Under the pieces are notes generated by a model. It worked only from the letters and a program-made list of their open reading frames with translations, did not search any database and was not told where the DNA came from. Below are positions 43,301-53,560 of a DNA stretch of 64,000 nucleotides, in pieces. The position numbers were made by a program, and so were the translations under genes. Numbering within the stretch: the stretch's first letter is position 1; every line of letters starts with the position of its first letter. Origin of the DNA: Brienomyrus brachyistius (Eukaryota; Chordata; Actinopteri; Osteoglossiformes; Mormyridae); NCBI RefSeq assembly GCF_023856365.1, contig NC_064553.1:19431453-19495452 (forward strand), in the 5' to 3' direction.

Positions 43301-44906
43301 ATTAGATAATTGCTTTTAATTGAATCACTTCAGGAGAAATGAAGCATTGTTTCAATGAGCTGTAAGGGTAGCAACAAATTTGTACAGATCTGTATATTCC
43401 CTATCTTTCTTGGTCCAGGTTCAGCCCGACTGGTAGTGTGGTGCTGACATTTGAGCGGCAGAGAGCCAAAAGTGAATCTTCAGTAAGAGCAGATGAGCAG
43501 AGGCAGCCCACTTCACAGGTATGTGCCGAGCCTATAAACCTCAGACAGCTGAATGTTTAATCCACTTGTGTAAAAATGTCTTCTGAAGTTGTTAGTACCT
43601 TTTAATTATTCTTGGGTGTATTCACATCTGGCCTGGTTGCCTTGTACTGAGTACGATTGCAATTTTTAGTTAATTTTGATTGCCACTGTACTTGCATCAA
43701 AAATAGAGAACGAGATATTTTGTAATATATAAAGTCACAGCTTATCCGAATTCAAAGTTATTCTATCATGAATAGAAGAATGTGCATCCATTCAATACAA
43801 CAAAGTATACAAAACTGCGTTGTGAAAAATTATGACCCATACAGATTGGGTAGCGACAAACATTTCACAAACATGTCAGAAAAGGATCACTTTGGTGATC
43901 AGTCAAATATTTGGTAATATGTGCAGCAGAAATATAAATTGCTGTGTTGCATACTTCATAAATCTATGTGTCATCGTGCCTAGAAAGACTCCAAATAAAC
44001 CTCGAAATAAGGACATTAATCATGAATTCGGCATGATGTGTGATAGTGCTTAGGTCAGGATCATTAATGCAAAATGAGCGCTGACCAGCTGGGGGGAGTG
44101 GCAATCATGCTTGGGCATGGTATGAGGCAACCAGGCCAAGTGTGAGCACGCCCTAAGGTACGTACCATCCCTGAGTCCAACTAACCGTGCTCTGACCCAC
44201 TTCATCAAGTGGGCCAGGGCACGGTTAAGCATACCATGCCAGAGCAGTCACACTAGTCAAATGAACTGAACTTTGGGGGTAAAAGGCACTCAGTCATGGT
44301 ATGGATCGCTTAGTGTGATTATACCCTTAATGTGGCCTTGCCTGCAGGTTACAATAGTTAAGTGTTTACGAGCTGGCCTGTGTTTGCCAGGGGGAGGAGC
44401 AGGCCATGTTTGACATGGGAAGCTACGAGGAGTATTTGCGGGAACAAGTAGGAGATCGCTGGTTCCGATACAATCCACGCCTCACTTGTATCTATTGCTG
44501 CAAGTCATTCAATCAGAAGGGTAGTTTGGACAGGCACATGAGGCTGCATATGGGCATCACTCCATTCGCCTGCCGCATCTGCGGCAAGAAGTACACGCGC
44601 AAGGACCAGCTGGAGTACCATATCCGCAAGCACACAGGCAACAAGCCTTTCCACTGCCATGTTTGTGGGAAGAGCTTCCCCTTCCAGGCCATCCTAAACC
44701 AGCATTTTCGAAAAAACCATCCTGGTTGCGCCCCCCAGGAGGTCTCCCACAGCACTTCCCCCGAAACCACTACCGTCACCTCACGGGGTGGGCCGAATGA
44801 TGATGAGTCACCTATTCAGGAGGAAGCCAGGGGGACCAGCGTTACTGAGGGCAGCTCCTTTGGTGAGGCCGTTCAACCTTCGGTGTCCACCACTGGTCCA
44901 GACTGA
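36318..44906 (+). CDS. zbtb37: ZBTB37, BTB/POZ and C2H2 zinc-finger protein (gene span)
   Basis: The coding exons 36318-37309, 43419-43518 and 44391-44906 join in phase (992+100+516 nt) to 535 aa. The human protein is about 503 aa. Residues 1-130 or so form a BTB/POZ dimerisation domain (SNSVLSHLNQLRMQGRLCDI, FRAHKVVLAASSPYFRDHMS, FEELLSFCYTGR, AASFLQMQHIIDRC). A long acidic, serine-rich linker follows with conserved islands (HILRINRAGQWYVETG, SSAEEVPTMVINTTGH). The C-terminus has three C2H2 fingers (CIYC...H, CRIC...H, CHVC...H) and ends SVSTTGPD. The domain order and linker islands fit ZBTB37 better than its relative ZBTB34. Expected role: a nuclear DNA-binding transcriptional regulator with unknown targets. 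The first intron of the coding part is 6.1 kb and crowded with transposons. Confidence 0.95.
37517..37735 (+). repeat. SINE 3' part (second type)
   Basis: Contains CCCTTGAGCAAGACTCTTAACC and ends GCTTTGGACAAAAGTGTTTG, then CTAAATAAA. This is the common 3' module of fish tRNA-derived SINEs. The Pol III boxes are degraded (ATTCAAGTCC in place of the B-box). Inside the zbtb37 intron. Confidence 0.65.
38040..38740 (-). mobile_element. Tc1-like transposon, N-terminal half, with tandem-duplicated end
   Basis: On the minus strand, 38454-38530 gives MGRSQELSEFKHGNV, then 38063-38368 gives QPRSGRPHKITERGQRMLRR, the QLSAESISTDLQTSSGLQIS region, and YRELHGMGFHGPAAASKPYI. This is the paired-type DNA-binding half of a Tc1-like transposase. 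The catalytic DDE half is absent (the sequence stops near 38040). The terminal region TTGGAAATATAGTGTACCT occurs twice in tandem, 50-60 bp apart (about 38639-38657 and 38688-38706). Confidence 0.82.
39047..40046 (-). mobile_element. hAT element (1000 bp) with exact 8-bp target duplication and BED-finger relic
   Basis: Ends TAGTGATGGGAA... and ...ACACATCACTA are inverted repeats. They are flanked by identical 8-bp direct repeats CTGGACAC (39039-39046 and 40047-40054), diagnostic of hAT insertion. Left subterminal sequence repeats GAGCCGGCTCTT words. On the minus strand, 39240-39580 reads a BED-type zinc finger (WIHFNCIDNTKAECRACKVK, then NNLHWHMRTVHPS with C-x2-C and H-x5-H), a serine/threonine-rich linker, and one in-frame stop inside the finger. 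The dimerisation/catalytic part of the transposase is missing. Non-autonomous internally deleted copy in the zbtb37 intron. Confidence 0.82.
40055..41589. other. zbtb37: zbtb37 intron, nothing recognised
   Basis: AT-rich. The only structure noted is a short GGTACC/AGTACC palindromic stretch at about 40824-40845. Confidence 0.45.
41590..41869. mobile_element. 280-bp element with TGTCACGC...GCGTCACA ends
   Basis: A GC-rich, purine-biased unit in AT-rich intron, starting TGTCACGCGAGG and ending GGGCGTCACA. It is flanked by ATGAT on both sides (41585-41589, 41870-41874). With one mismatch the flank match extends to 8 bp (CTGATGAT/ATGATGAT). An internal GGGGATTTAATAAAGGAA resembles a polyadenylation region. 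It could be a solo LTR (TG...CA, 5-bp duplication) or a non-autonomous DNA element (8-bp duplication). Confidence 0.6.
41950..43250 (-). mobile_element. Tc1-like transposon remnant
   Basis: The minus strand from about 42960 reads a Tc1-type transposase in fragments. The HTH block is IRRIVRMVEKEPRKPFKTIE, then ...GMSPSDRAIRLILNNNGLHG (42646-42843). The C-terminal block, near 42380-42260, is NPDTNPTELLWKDLKIAVWR, which carries the last acidic residue, followed by QLEQFA*EEWAKLP. Middle parts are scrambled by stops. Terminal repeats are unclear, so the limits are approximate. In the zbtb37 intron, ending about 170 bp before coding exon 2. Confidence 0.75.
43419..43518 (+). CDS. zbtb37: zbtb37 coding exon 2
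   Basis: A 100-nt exon between TTGGTCCAG and GTATGTGC. It completes the split arginine and encodes FSPTGSVVLTFERQRAKSES, then SVRADEQRQPTSQ. Length and phase fit both neighbours, and the residues match the linker of vertebrate ZBTB37. Confidence 0.93.
44038..44330. mobile_element. palindrome-rich MITE in the last zbtb37 intron
   Basis: Contains a 46-bp hairpin (44182-44227; arms TAACCGTGCTCTGACCCACTT and its near-complement) nested in a second inverted pair around GGCATGGTATG (about 44116) and CATACCATGCC (about 44230). GTGTGAT-like words lie at both edges. Typical of small fold-back fish transposons. It sits about 60-350 bp before the terminal exon's acceptor. Confidence 0.6.
44391..44906 (+). 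CDS. zbtb37: zbtb37 terminal coding exon (zinc fingers)
   Basis: Starts in phase 0 after TGTTTGCCAG with GEEQAMFDMGSYEEYLREQ, then RWFRYNPRLTCIYC and three consecutive C2H2 fingers with short linkers (LHMGITPF, KHTGNKPF). The acidic tail ends at TGA 44904-44906. The internal ATG at 44406 is not the start. Confidence 0.96.
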   Translation, partial: GEEQAMFDMGSYEEYLREQVGDRWFRYNPRLTCIYCCKSFNQKGSLDRHMRLHMGITPFACRICGKKYTRKDQLEYHIRKHTGNKPFHCHVCGKSFPFQAILNQHFRKNHPGCAPQEVSHSTSPETTTVTSRGGPNDDESPIQEEARGTSVTEGSSFGEAVQPSVSTTGPD

Positions 44907-47110
44907 TGGGGAAAGTCAGCAAGAACAGCTCCCACAACACTGCAGCTCTGTTTGTGGTCACACTACAGGTAGCAGCTCTCCTGTCAAGGCTGTCTGAGGT
45001 TTGGGGGGAGGGGGGTAGGGCAGATTAGAAGAGAACAGAGAAGTTAGCTGGATGTGTTTAAAGGAATACTTTGGTTTCCATGAATTAAGGAAAATGGCCC
45101 TTTTCAAAAGGGGAGAATTTTCAAGATGTAGACTTTGGCATGTGACATATTTTTTATACTTGGTCATTAAGATCTTATCAAAAAAGAACTTTAACAGAAA
45201 CCATTTTTTACAGTACCTATATTTATACATTTATATTTCAAAACCACATCTACCTTCAATGCAAACAAAACCATACTCTGATAAAGCTATCAACTGAAGA
45301 AGCACTTCTGTAACCTCAAACTCTTTTGAAAATAATACTTGTTTGCCTTCCTCTGTCTTGTACTTAAGTCATCAATTTTTGTCCTGAATTTTATTATCTC
45401 ATTGGGATCGATAATGTAGCAAAATAAGGTAGTGGTGTGTCTAGTTTAAGAGCTACGCTTTTTGAAACATTGCCTGAACCTCTAGTGCCATGTAAAATGA
45501 GAAAAAGCGAAATTTTACAGACAAAAATTGAGTTTTCCCCACAGTTTATGCCTCTAGACAATCGTTGTGTTCAACAGCACAGGGTTAAAAAAAAAAAAAA
45601 ATCAAACAACTTTTTTGATTGTGGAGCAGATAATTTATCATTGCCACATGAGACAAGCTTTTGTGTGTTCTGAGTACGTTATATTTTAATATGTAATTTA
45701 GGTCATTTTTATGCTTACGTTTAGACCTGCAGTGTGCACTGTTCAAGATAAGAGGAGCTGAAAGACTAATATGAAATAATATGTGCAGAACTACATTCTT
45801 GCAGGTTGCATGCCGAAAAAAATCTAATTGATACAACTTTTTTGCATTTAATAGTGATACATACAAATAATGGCATTTGAAGATTTTAGTAGGTTATATT
45901 GATCTGTATTTATGTTGCTATATGAACTCGTTTGTGGTTCTAATATGGTGAAACTAGCTGCTGTTTTGTTGTTCAATTTTTGATACTATAAAACAAAAAA
46001 AAATTCACTTCAGCTGCAGATAAGCTAATGGACAATAAAATCTCTGGGATCAGTTACCTCTCACAGATACACACAAATGCAATAACAGCTAACAGCTGGT
46101 TGGTGCATGCACTTTGCAGAATTGTGAAACTTTTTTTTTTCTAAATGCCATATGTTTTTTGGGTGTTAGTATGATTGCTTTAAAAGACCAGCCATTATTT
46201 CCTCAACCATATTGTTGTCTTTGTACAGTTGACTTCTAGGTAACTGAGCTGAAGACTAGACATTTGTGAAAGAATGTCATTTTGAGAGGCATCCAGAGGA
46301 GCAGGAAAAATAAGGAACCAAAATGGAAAAAATTATGATAGATGAACTATAGATGAGCTTATTGTAGTTTGGGAGTGGTGAGTGGGAAGTGGAGAGTTTT
46401 ATGTTCTCTGTCTGTCATTGTTTGGACTGTTATGTCATAAGGACATTATTATGTCATAAGGAATTCACCTCTGGTCATTCCACAGTGAGAAGGTGTATCA
46501 ATGATTTTCCTCAACTCCTAAGCCAAAATAAAATATTTGTCTAGGAGAAAGTTACCGATTATAATAGAATTCCTGCACATTTATTGTGTGTTATAAGAAA
46601 TGTTTATTTGTACAAGAAAGACTAAAAATATGTAGCAGAGTAGCTGGACAGATTTGGTACCTTGTGTTTTTTTTGTGCCTGTGAATTATGTTTTTCCACA
46701 TGGTCAAGAGTGCCAATTTACAGCTGCCAGTTCGTCTATAAACTTTTCTATTTTGTTATTTTGTATTTTTAAAGATACTACAGACTTCACATGATGAAAA
46801 GTCCTGAACAGGAGTAGACACAAATTCACTAACAAAATTGTATATCAGGTATTTAAAAATTATTTTTCTATTTTATATTTTTTAGTTATATAATACACTA
46901 GGCTTTGGAATTGGCATTCTGTAGGGACAGAATCTTGCTGCATGTGCTAAATAGATGTAAAGATAAGGTTACACTTTAAACTATTTTCAGGAATGTGAAT
47001 ATATAGTCTTGTAATATATTGATTCAGTAATAGATATAACGGTAAGTTGTAAAAGGTCTCCACATAATCATGTGGTAATATTCCAAATCAACGTCACTTT
47101 AATCCCTGAA
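44907..47110 (+). other. zbtb37: zbtb37 3' UTR and downstream flank
   Basis: AT-rich, non-coding. Candidate AATAAA signals are at 46034 and 46527. A pure A run (about 45588-45600) is present. The end of the transcript cannot be fixed. Confidence 0.5.
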
Positions 47111-47117
47111 AGATTTT

Positions 47118-47184
47118 AGTATAGCATTTATATATATATGTATGTATATATGTATATATATGTATATATATATATATATGTATG
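47118..47184. repeat. (TA)n/(TATG)n microsatellite
   Basis: TATATATGTATG repeats. Frames across it are low-complexity and not genes. Confidence 0.9.
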
Positions 47185-47192
47185 TATGTATT

Positions 47193-47544
47193 TCCATCCA
47201 TCCATTTTCCAAACTGCTTATCCTACTGGGTTGTGGGGGGTCCGGAGCCTATCCCGGAAGCAACGGACGAGGCAGGGAACAACCCAGGATGGGGGGCCAG
47301 CCCATCGCAGGGCACACTCACACACCATTCACTCACACATGCACTCCTATGGGCAATTTAGCAACTCCAATTAGCCTCAGCATGTTTTTGGACTGTGGGG
47401 GGAAACCGGAGTACCCAGAGGAAACCCCACGACGACATGGGGAGAACGTGCAAACTCCGCACACATGTGACCCAGGCGGAGACTCGAACCCGGGTCCCAG
47501 AGGTGTGAGGCAACAGTGCTAACCACTGCACCACCATGCCACCC
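47193..47544 (-). repeat. SINE copy D (minus strand)
   Basis: Reverse complement of the 6192-6549 unit: starts with CCATCCATCC (tail) and ends CACTGCACCACCATGCCACCC (head). Pol III boxes are recognisable on the minus strand. It lies between two TA-rich microsatellites. Confidence 0.82.
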
Positions 47545-47546
47545 AT

Positions 47547-47620
47547 GTATGTATGTATGTATATATATATATATATGTATGTATGTGTATATATATATAT
47601 GTATGTATGTGTGTATATAT

Positions 47621-47674
<54 letters not shown>

Positions 47675-47764
47675 AATATATGTATATGTATAATATATGT
47701 ATATGTATAATATATGTATATGTATAATATATGTATATGTATAATATATGTATATATATATATG
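47547..47764. repeat. (TATG)n/(TA)n/(TATATGTATAA)n microsatellite cluster
   Basis: Starts as GTAT repeats, then a pure TA run (about 47622-47672), then five copies of an 18-bp unit containing TATATGTATATGTATAA. All overlapping frames are low-complexity artefacts. Confidence 0.92.
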
Positions 47765-48108
47765 CACGCGCACACATCTGAAGTATGTGTTGCTTGATTT
47801 ATCAAATGTGCAACACAGCGACATATTATATGGACATCCTCCGGCAAATTAATAATGGTTAATCGTGACTGCTTTTAAACCTGCGTAGGTTTCTTCTACA
47901 AGAAGCCTATCACTTGTGACAGGGAGCATTCTAACAGTAAAGTTCACCTTAACAGCTGCACTTGTGAAATGTCATAAACAATCTTAAGGTGCAGTAACTG
48001 ATAATACTTGTTGATAAGTGTATTTACAGAATACTCATACATATATATATATATGTGCATACATACATACATACATACGTATATATAATACACACACACA
48101 TACATATA

Positions 48109-48371
48109 CAGGGATTGACATCACCTTTAAAAGCGATGAGTGTGGCAATCGATTATTGTAACGTTACAAATACCTTCATATATTATGTGCATTTTAACCT
48201 TTATATGCCAATTCGTACTTCATTTGCAGTATGGAGATTAAAATACACGATAATTTCTTGTCATATCGGCGCAAATACACATAATATTCGTACGTATTTG
48301 CGCTGTTACGAGAGTCGATTGCCGCACTTATCACTTTTAAAGTTTAATGCGTACTTGCGTACCAATCCCTG
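48109..48371. mobile_element. 263-bp MITE with long imperfect terminal inverted repeats
   Basis: The ends CAGGGATTG...CCAATCCCTG are inverted. Further in, both ends carry CTTTAAAAG(C/T)GAT(G/A)AGTG(T/C)GGCAATCGA in matching inverted positions. The centre is also partly palindromic around CGCAAATAC/GTATTTGCG. CAG ends suggest the hAT group. The right flank is a GT microsatellite, so no target duplication can be read. Confidence 0.75.
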
Positions 48372-48379
48372 TGTGTGTG

Positions 48380-48426
<47 letters not shown>
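48371..48426. repeat. (GT)n microsatellite
   Basis: GT dinucleotide run with one interruption, directly abutting the MITE. Confidence 0.95.
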
Positions 48427-48429
<3 letters not shown>

Positions 48430-50755
48430 GCTGATGGGCCATTTTTATTAGACACTGCCTTAGTTCTTCAACTGACTGATTTAGTACAATGTGTTACTTA
48501 CTTAACTTACAGTACATGTACATATAAGGCAATTGGATGGTACAGGTAATCACTGAAAATATTCAGTCCTAGTTTGTTGGAGTTTAGGCCTTGGACAATG
48601 AAAATGTCTTGTCTGATTCTCATTTAGTTTCACAGTATTCCTTGTGCCAATTATTACAAAAGAGCTTATTTCTAGTCTTTTTTAGGTTTTAATATTATAA
48701 TACTTAATGAAATGTATAACATGCATATACATCAATGGGCTGATATTTCGAAACAAACTTTATGCAACAATGCCTTCAGGCTTCTCTATCTCTGTAATGG
48801 TGCATAAGCACTTGCAATATCTTCTAGCAATCCATAATGTGCATTTATGTGTATTTCTGTGAATCAGCAAGGATTTTTTTCCTTTAAACAAAAACTCTGG
48901 AATGATTTTTTTTTTACCAAATGTCCTGAGTCAGGTGCGTATACGAGTATTGCCATGAATGGGTTAAATCACGTCACTTAACTCCAGTGTGAAACATTTG
49001 CTTGTAATGAACATTTATTCTCTCATGGGTTTGGTTGTGTCAACTCATTGCAAAGACATGAAGTGAACTTAATACTAAATTATTGTTTACTCAGAGGGAA
49101 CACTGTAACGGTATCTGTCATGTGAAATGCATTGGCATACTTGCAAAACCTTGTAATTTGATGGCAAAATGTTATCTTGTACAGATTTTGCGTTAGTGTA
49201 TCAAAAGAGAACACATATTTAGATTTTAATTTTAACTCAGTCTCATGCCAAAAAGTCGTATGAAAACCTTATATTTTAAAATGTCATTTTTACAGAAATG
49301 ATGATTACTTTTAGAAATTAACCCAAAATAATGGTAATTGTAAAAGGAAAAATATACTGTAACATATAAAGAATGATTTGTTTTTACTTTAAAGATTTGT
49401 TCAGTTAATGTTTTGTTTTTTCCTCTGTGTCCTGAAAAATTTCTGTGAAAGTTTTGTAGCCTATATTTGTGTCATTGAATTGCATGGTTCAAGTGTAAAA
49501 GTTTCTTTGCTTGTACAGCTAAAATTACACTGTAGGACAGGATTAGAGGAAAAGAATGCATTTTGGCCTCATGATTAGTACTTGTCAGTAGTGTTTCCTT
49601 TGAATTAAGGTTTGCAATTAATGTATTCATTACAACCACTAGATTATAATGTCCATGATAGCCAGCAGTTATAAAGTTCACAAATTTCAAAATCTCATTG
49701 CGTTTCTTACAAGAAACAAAGCACTTTATGTGTTACTGTGAAGGAACCCCTTTATGTTATTTTAACTTGTATGTTAATGTTCAAGGTTATGATACCATTT
49801 GAAAGTCCAGGCATTTTAAATAAATGATTAGCATTTTTGTCAGTGTCATCCTTAATTGTTTGTTGAGACATGCATGGGTTATGAAGCTTTACTTCCTCTA
49901 GATTCAGGTGGGATTGGAAAATTCTCTCAACAACAGAATGAATATATTCTGTTTATGTGGTTACAATGTTTTTAAAACAGTGAATTCATGAGTCATGCAT
50001 GTGGTTAAAGGGGCAGAAGAAATCAACCTTATCTAATATGCAGATTTTTCCTAATGCTTGTACCAAGCCTTTAAAACATATTTTGATTATCATTAAAGTT
50101 GTGTAATAACCCTACTGGTGCTGAAAACGAAGTGTAAGAATACTGTGTTCCTTTAAAAAAATAGTTTAAAGTGCATTTTATTACTTCTTCAAACACTGAG
50201 TATAAAATAAAATACATAAAACTCAGCCTTGTCATTTTGAAATTGTCCTGTTCTTTGTTAATTACAGTACTGGGTTTGGGGAGTGTAGCCAATCAATGGT
50301 GGATTCAAGAGGGAAGAGTTGGGGCAACACGGTGCCCCATAAGATGCCCTTAAAATGGTTTAAACAGTCCCTCTGAGTACCCTTCCAATGGTAAAGGATG
50401 CCATTATGAAGTGCCCTTCTAGAGGAGAAAATGTGATGTAGTGCTCTGCACCATACCCTTGCAATGGCCTAAACTGTGGTGTCATTCCATGAAATCTGTG
50501 CCTTTTCAACTTTGAAAATTAAAAATTATTTAAATAACCAGATTTTAAATGGCCAGGGAGCAAAGACATTTCAAATTACAAGAAATGTGTGCCATGTCAG
50601 ACTGTGTAATTCAATATTCTATGACTGTTTTTCTACTAAAAGTTTTAATAGTTTTGTCAACCCTGTTACAGACACAAGCATTACTATGTTCTATATTTCT
50701 GATTATAAGAATTTAATAGATTGCACATACATGAACAGTACTTTAGTCCTGATTT
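48427..50755. other. intergenic, nothing recognised
   Basis: AT-rich. No exon, RNA gene or clear repeat was identified in these 2.3 kb. Confidence 0.5.
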
Positions 50756-51375
50756 CCAGTGTGGAGAAGCAATAAAAAAGGCCAATAGGATGTTGGGATA
50801 CTCTAGGTATGTGGAGTTTAAGTCAAGGGAAGTGATGCTATGATTATATAATTCCTTGGTAAGACCCCACCTAGAATACTGTGTGCAGGTTTAGTCACCA
50901 TACCTTAAGAAGGACATTGCTGCCTTGAAAAAGGTGCAACGTAAGGCTACGAGAATGATTCCTGGTCTTAGAGGAATGTCTTATGAGGAGAGGTTAGATG
51001 AGCTGAATCTGTTTAGCCTCGAGCAAAGGAAACTAAGGGGGGACATAGTCCAGGTATATAAGATTCTAAGGTCTGGATGCTGTTCAGCCAAATGGCTACT
51101 TCAGTATTAGTTTAAATACTAGAACTCATGGAAATTGGAAAGTGGAAATTAGTGGGAGAACATTTTAAAATGAATTTGAGGAAGCACTTCTTTACACAGC
51201 GTGTAGTTAGAGTATGGAATAGTCTTCCAACTAGTGTAGCGCAAGCTAAAACCCTGGGTTCCTTTAAATCAGAGCTAGATAAGATTCTAACAACTCTGAG
51301 CTATTAGTTAAGTTCTCCCCAAACGAGCTTGATGGGCTGAATGGCCTCCTCTCATTTGTAAATTTATGCTTTTAT
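50756..51375 (+). mobile_element. CR1-like LINE, copy 5 (diverged)
   Basis: Carries the RT C-terminal sequence of the family (GEAIKKANRMLGY..., KKVQRKATRMIPGLRGMSYE, RVWNSLP-like) with many stops and small deletions. It ends in GAATGGCCTCCTCTCATTTGTA and a decayed tail. Much older than copies 1-3. Confidence 0.85.
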
Positions 51376-51629
51376 GACAATATTTTCAAATTTTGGATTT
51401 TTTTCCAATGTAATACTTTTTCATTAAGATGATTAATTTTGGATGCCAATCACATGTCAGATAAGAATAAAACTGCTGGACACTACTATGCAGTTTTACA
51501 TCTGAAGTTACCCAATACTGTTTTGCACTTGATTAGCGTTGTTGTATCAATGAAGCATATTACATTTTTTTTTATTTCAGTTGCATATGCATTTATCATG
51601 CATGCATTGAAGATGAGCGTTTTGGAACA
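51376..51629. other. no gene between two CR1 pieces
   Basis: AT-rich spacer, nothing recognised. Confidence 0.4.
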
Positions 51630-51955
51630 AGAGAACATCCACAAACGAGAGGAGGCCATTCAGCCAATCAAGCTCATTTGGGGGAGAACTCGACTAATAG
51701 CTCAGAGTTGTTAAAATCTTATCTAGCTCTGATTTAAAGGAACCCAAGGTTTTAGCTTGCACTACATTAACAGGGAGACTATTTCATACTCCAACTACAC
51801 ACTGTGTAAAGTTCTTGTATTTGCGCCAATATGACAAGAAATTATCGTGCATTTTATCTATCGTGTATTTAAACTAACAATTTGGTTAAACGGTATCCAG
51901 ACCTGTTAGAATCTTATACACTTGGATCATGTACCCCCTGAGTCTCCTTTGCTCC
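51630..51955 (-). mobile_element. CR1-like LINE, copy 6, with foreign 45-bp patch
   Basis: The minus-strand 3' end of the family (ACAAACGAGAGGAGGCCATTC at about 51641, and the stretch to CTGTGTAAAG at about 51812). About 80 bp of LINE are then replaced by about 45 bp matching the MITE at 48109-48371. LINE sequence resumes at CGTGTATTTAAACTAAC (about 51857) and ends at about 51953. Confidence 0.78.
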
Positions 51956-51959
51956 TGTT

Positions 51960-52180
51960 TACAGTTTCTAGTTTCAGTCTCATACTATTAAAGTTAGCCT
52001 TTCTAACATTGTATATTTTTGTTTTTGACTTTGGACACTAAAATTAACCTCAAATTTAACCATGTTATGATCACTACTGTCAAGTGGTTCTAAAACCTCA
52101 AATTTCCCAAGCCTATATATATATAGGATATCTTCTTCATTGCTAGCTAAAAGGTCAGGGTCACAAAAGCACATGCTGTT
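51960..52180 (-). pseudogene. CR1-like endonuclease fragment
   Basis: The minus-strand frame 51980-52174 reads DPDLLASNEEDILYIYRLGK, then EVLEPLDSSDHNMVKFEVNF. The (N/S)SDHNMV block is the C-terminal signature of CR1-type APE endonucleases. Adjacent to, but not contiguous with, the RT 3' fragment, so internally deleted. Confidence 0.6.
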
Positions 52181-52864
52181 TAACTTTGAAATATTATTTT
52201 TTAGATATTATGAGAAATAATTGTTTAGATTTATATGTTTAAAAATGGTAACAGTGTTGATGTTGTATGCTGCTCCCTCCCCTCCCCCCAAGGTTAACCC
52301 CTTAAGAACATAAAAAATAAGTAAGAAACTTACTTGTCTTTCAACTCTTTTGACATTTTGCTTCAGATACGATGTAACTTCCTTGCAAGAGTTTTATGGT
52401 GAAGGTAACGGTGTTGACATGAAATCAGGGGGCACTGTTAAATTGATATATATCTTTAAATAATACATATTTACACTAAAACACTATTTAACAATAAGAT
52501 CTTATTTAAAACAATATATAAATGTGAACATTTCCCCTATATTTCACAAATTAAAAATCCTGCAGATGTAGAACAATCACAAGGAAAGACTTGCTATTAA
52601 TTTTTCACCCCTGCCCCTCAAAAAGTCAATTACTTAAAAATTCATTTAACTATGAATTTTGAATCTTCATAAAGATGATTTTTTTTCACCTGTGACTTGA
52701 ATTTCACTGAGAAACTGGATTGAATACCCATTCTGTACCTATTAACAAAGCACAACATTAACAACTGTGAAAATATAAGTACCATATCCTATAATAATGA
52801 ACTATATATACACACTGAATCATTTGCCAATTTGCGACTTAGTAGACTGAATTTGTTACATTTG
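52181..52864. other. no gene, AT-rich
   Basis: Nothing recognised. Confidence 0.45.
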
Positions 52865-53345
52865 ACACTCAGTGGACACTTCATTGAGTATAGGGTAGGC
52901 CCTACCATAATTTTGTCTTGAGATCTGTTTGTAGGGTAGACAAATTAAAAACAAACAAAAAAAAAACCTTTTGGCATACCAATAGTAGTGAGCTGCTTAA
53001 TGAGTCTGACCATTTTCCTCTGACTTCTCTTAGGTGTTTTCACCCACAGAATTGTAACTGGATGTTTGTTTATTGCAGGATTCTGTATACACACTAGACT
53101 TTGTTGTGTGTGAAAATCCAAGGAGGGCGGCTGTTTCTGAAATGCTAGAACCACCATGCCCATCACCAACAATTGCATCAGGTTCAAAAATACTTTTGTT
53201 CTGATGCTTAGCCAAACTGTAACCCTATTGACCCTGACTGTCTGCTATCTGCATTCAGATGCAGCCATTTGATTGGCTGTTGGGAGAAACAGGCTATTTA
53301 CATTAATAAGCACGTGCACCTAATACAGTGGACACTAGGTGTATA
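52865..53345 (-). mobile_element. internally deleted Tc1-like transposon
   Basis: The ends ACACTCAGTGGACACTTCAT (52865 on) and, inverted, ACACCTAGTGTCCACTGTAT (from 53345 inward) are the terminal repeats of a Tc1 family common in fish. The minus strand 52972-53215 keeps an N-terminal transposase piece (MAKHQNKS..., SISETAALLGFSHTTKSSVY, then SQRKMVRLIKQ), the helix-turn-helix region with one frame change. The catalytic domain is gone. Confidence 0.78.
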
Positions 53346-53389
53346 TACAAATTCTTTGAGCTTAATGATTATAAACCTCTACCTCCAAG

Positions 53390-53560
53390 TATTTATCAAC
53401 AATTATAATTGATACTTTATTGATCCCCTGTAGGGAAATTATCTTTACGCCTCCCTCAACTTGCTCTTTGTGGAGTAAGTTGACCGCGAAGGGCTTCCAC
53501 CCGTAGCGGCGCCCAGGGAGCTGGGGGTTAAGGGTCTTGCTCAAGGCAGTAAGATGTACT
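53390..53560 (-). repeat. SINE fragment (minus strand)
   Basis: Read on the minus strand: CCTTGAGCAAGACCCTTAAC, then a GGCGCC-containing block, ending in AATTTCCCTACAGGGGATCA, then ATAAAG. This is a fish SINE 3' module with a LINE-like tail. Confidence 0.55.

Noticed and set aside
47138..47847. Several long frames with Y/I/T/H repeats
   Set aside because: They are translations of TA/TATG microsatellites and a SINE, not proteins.
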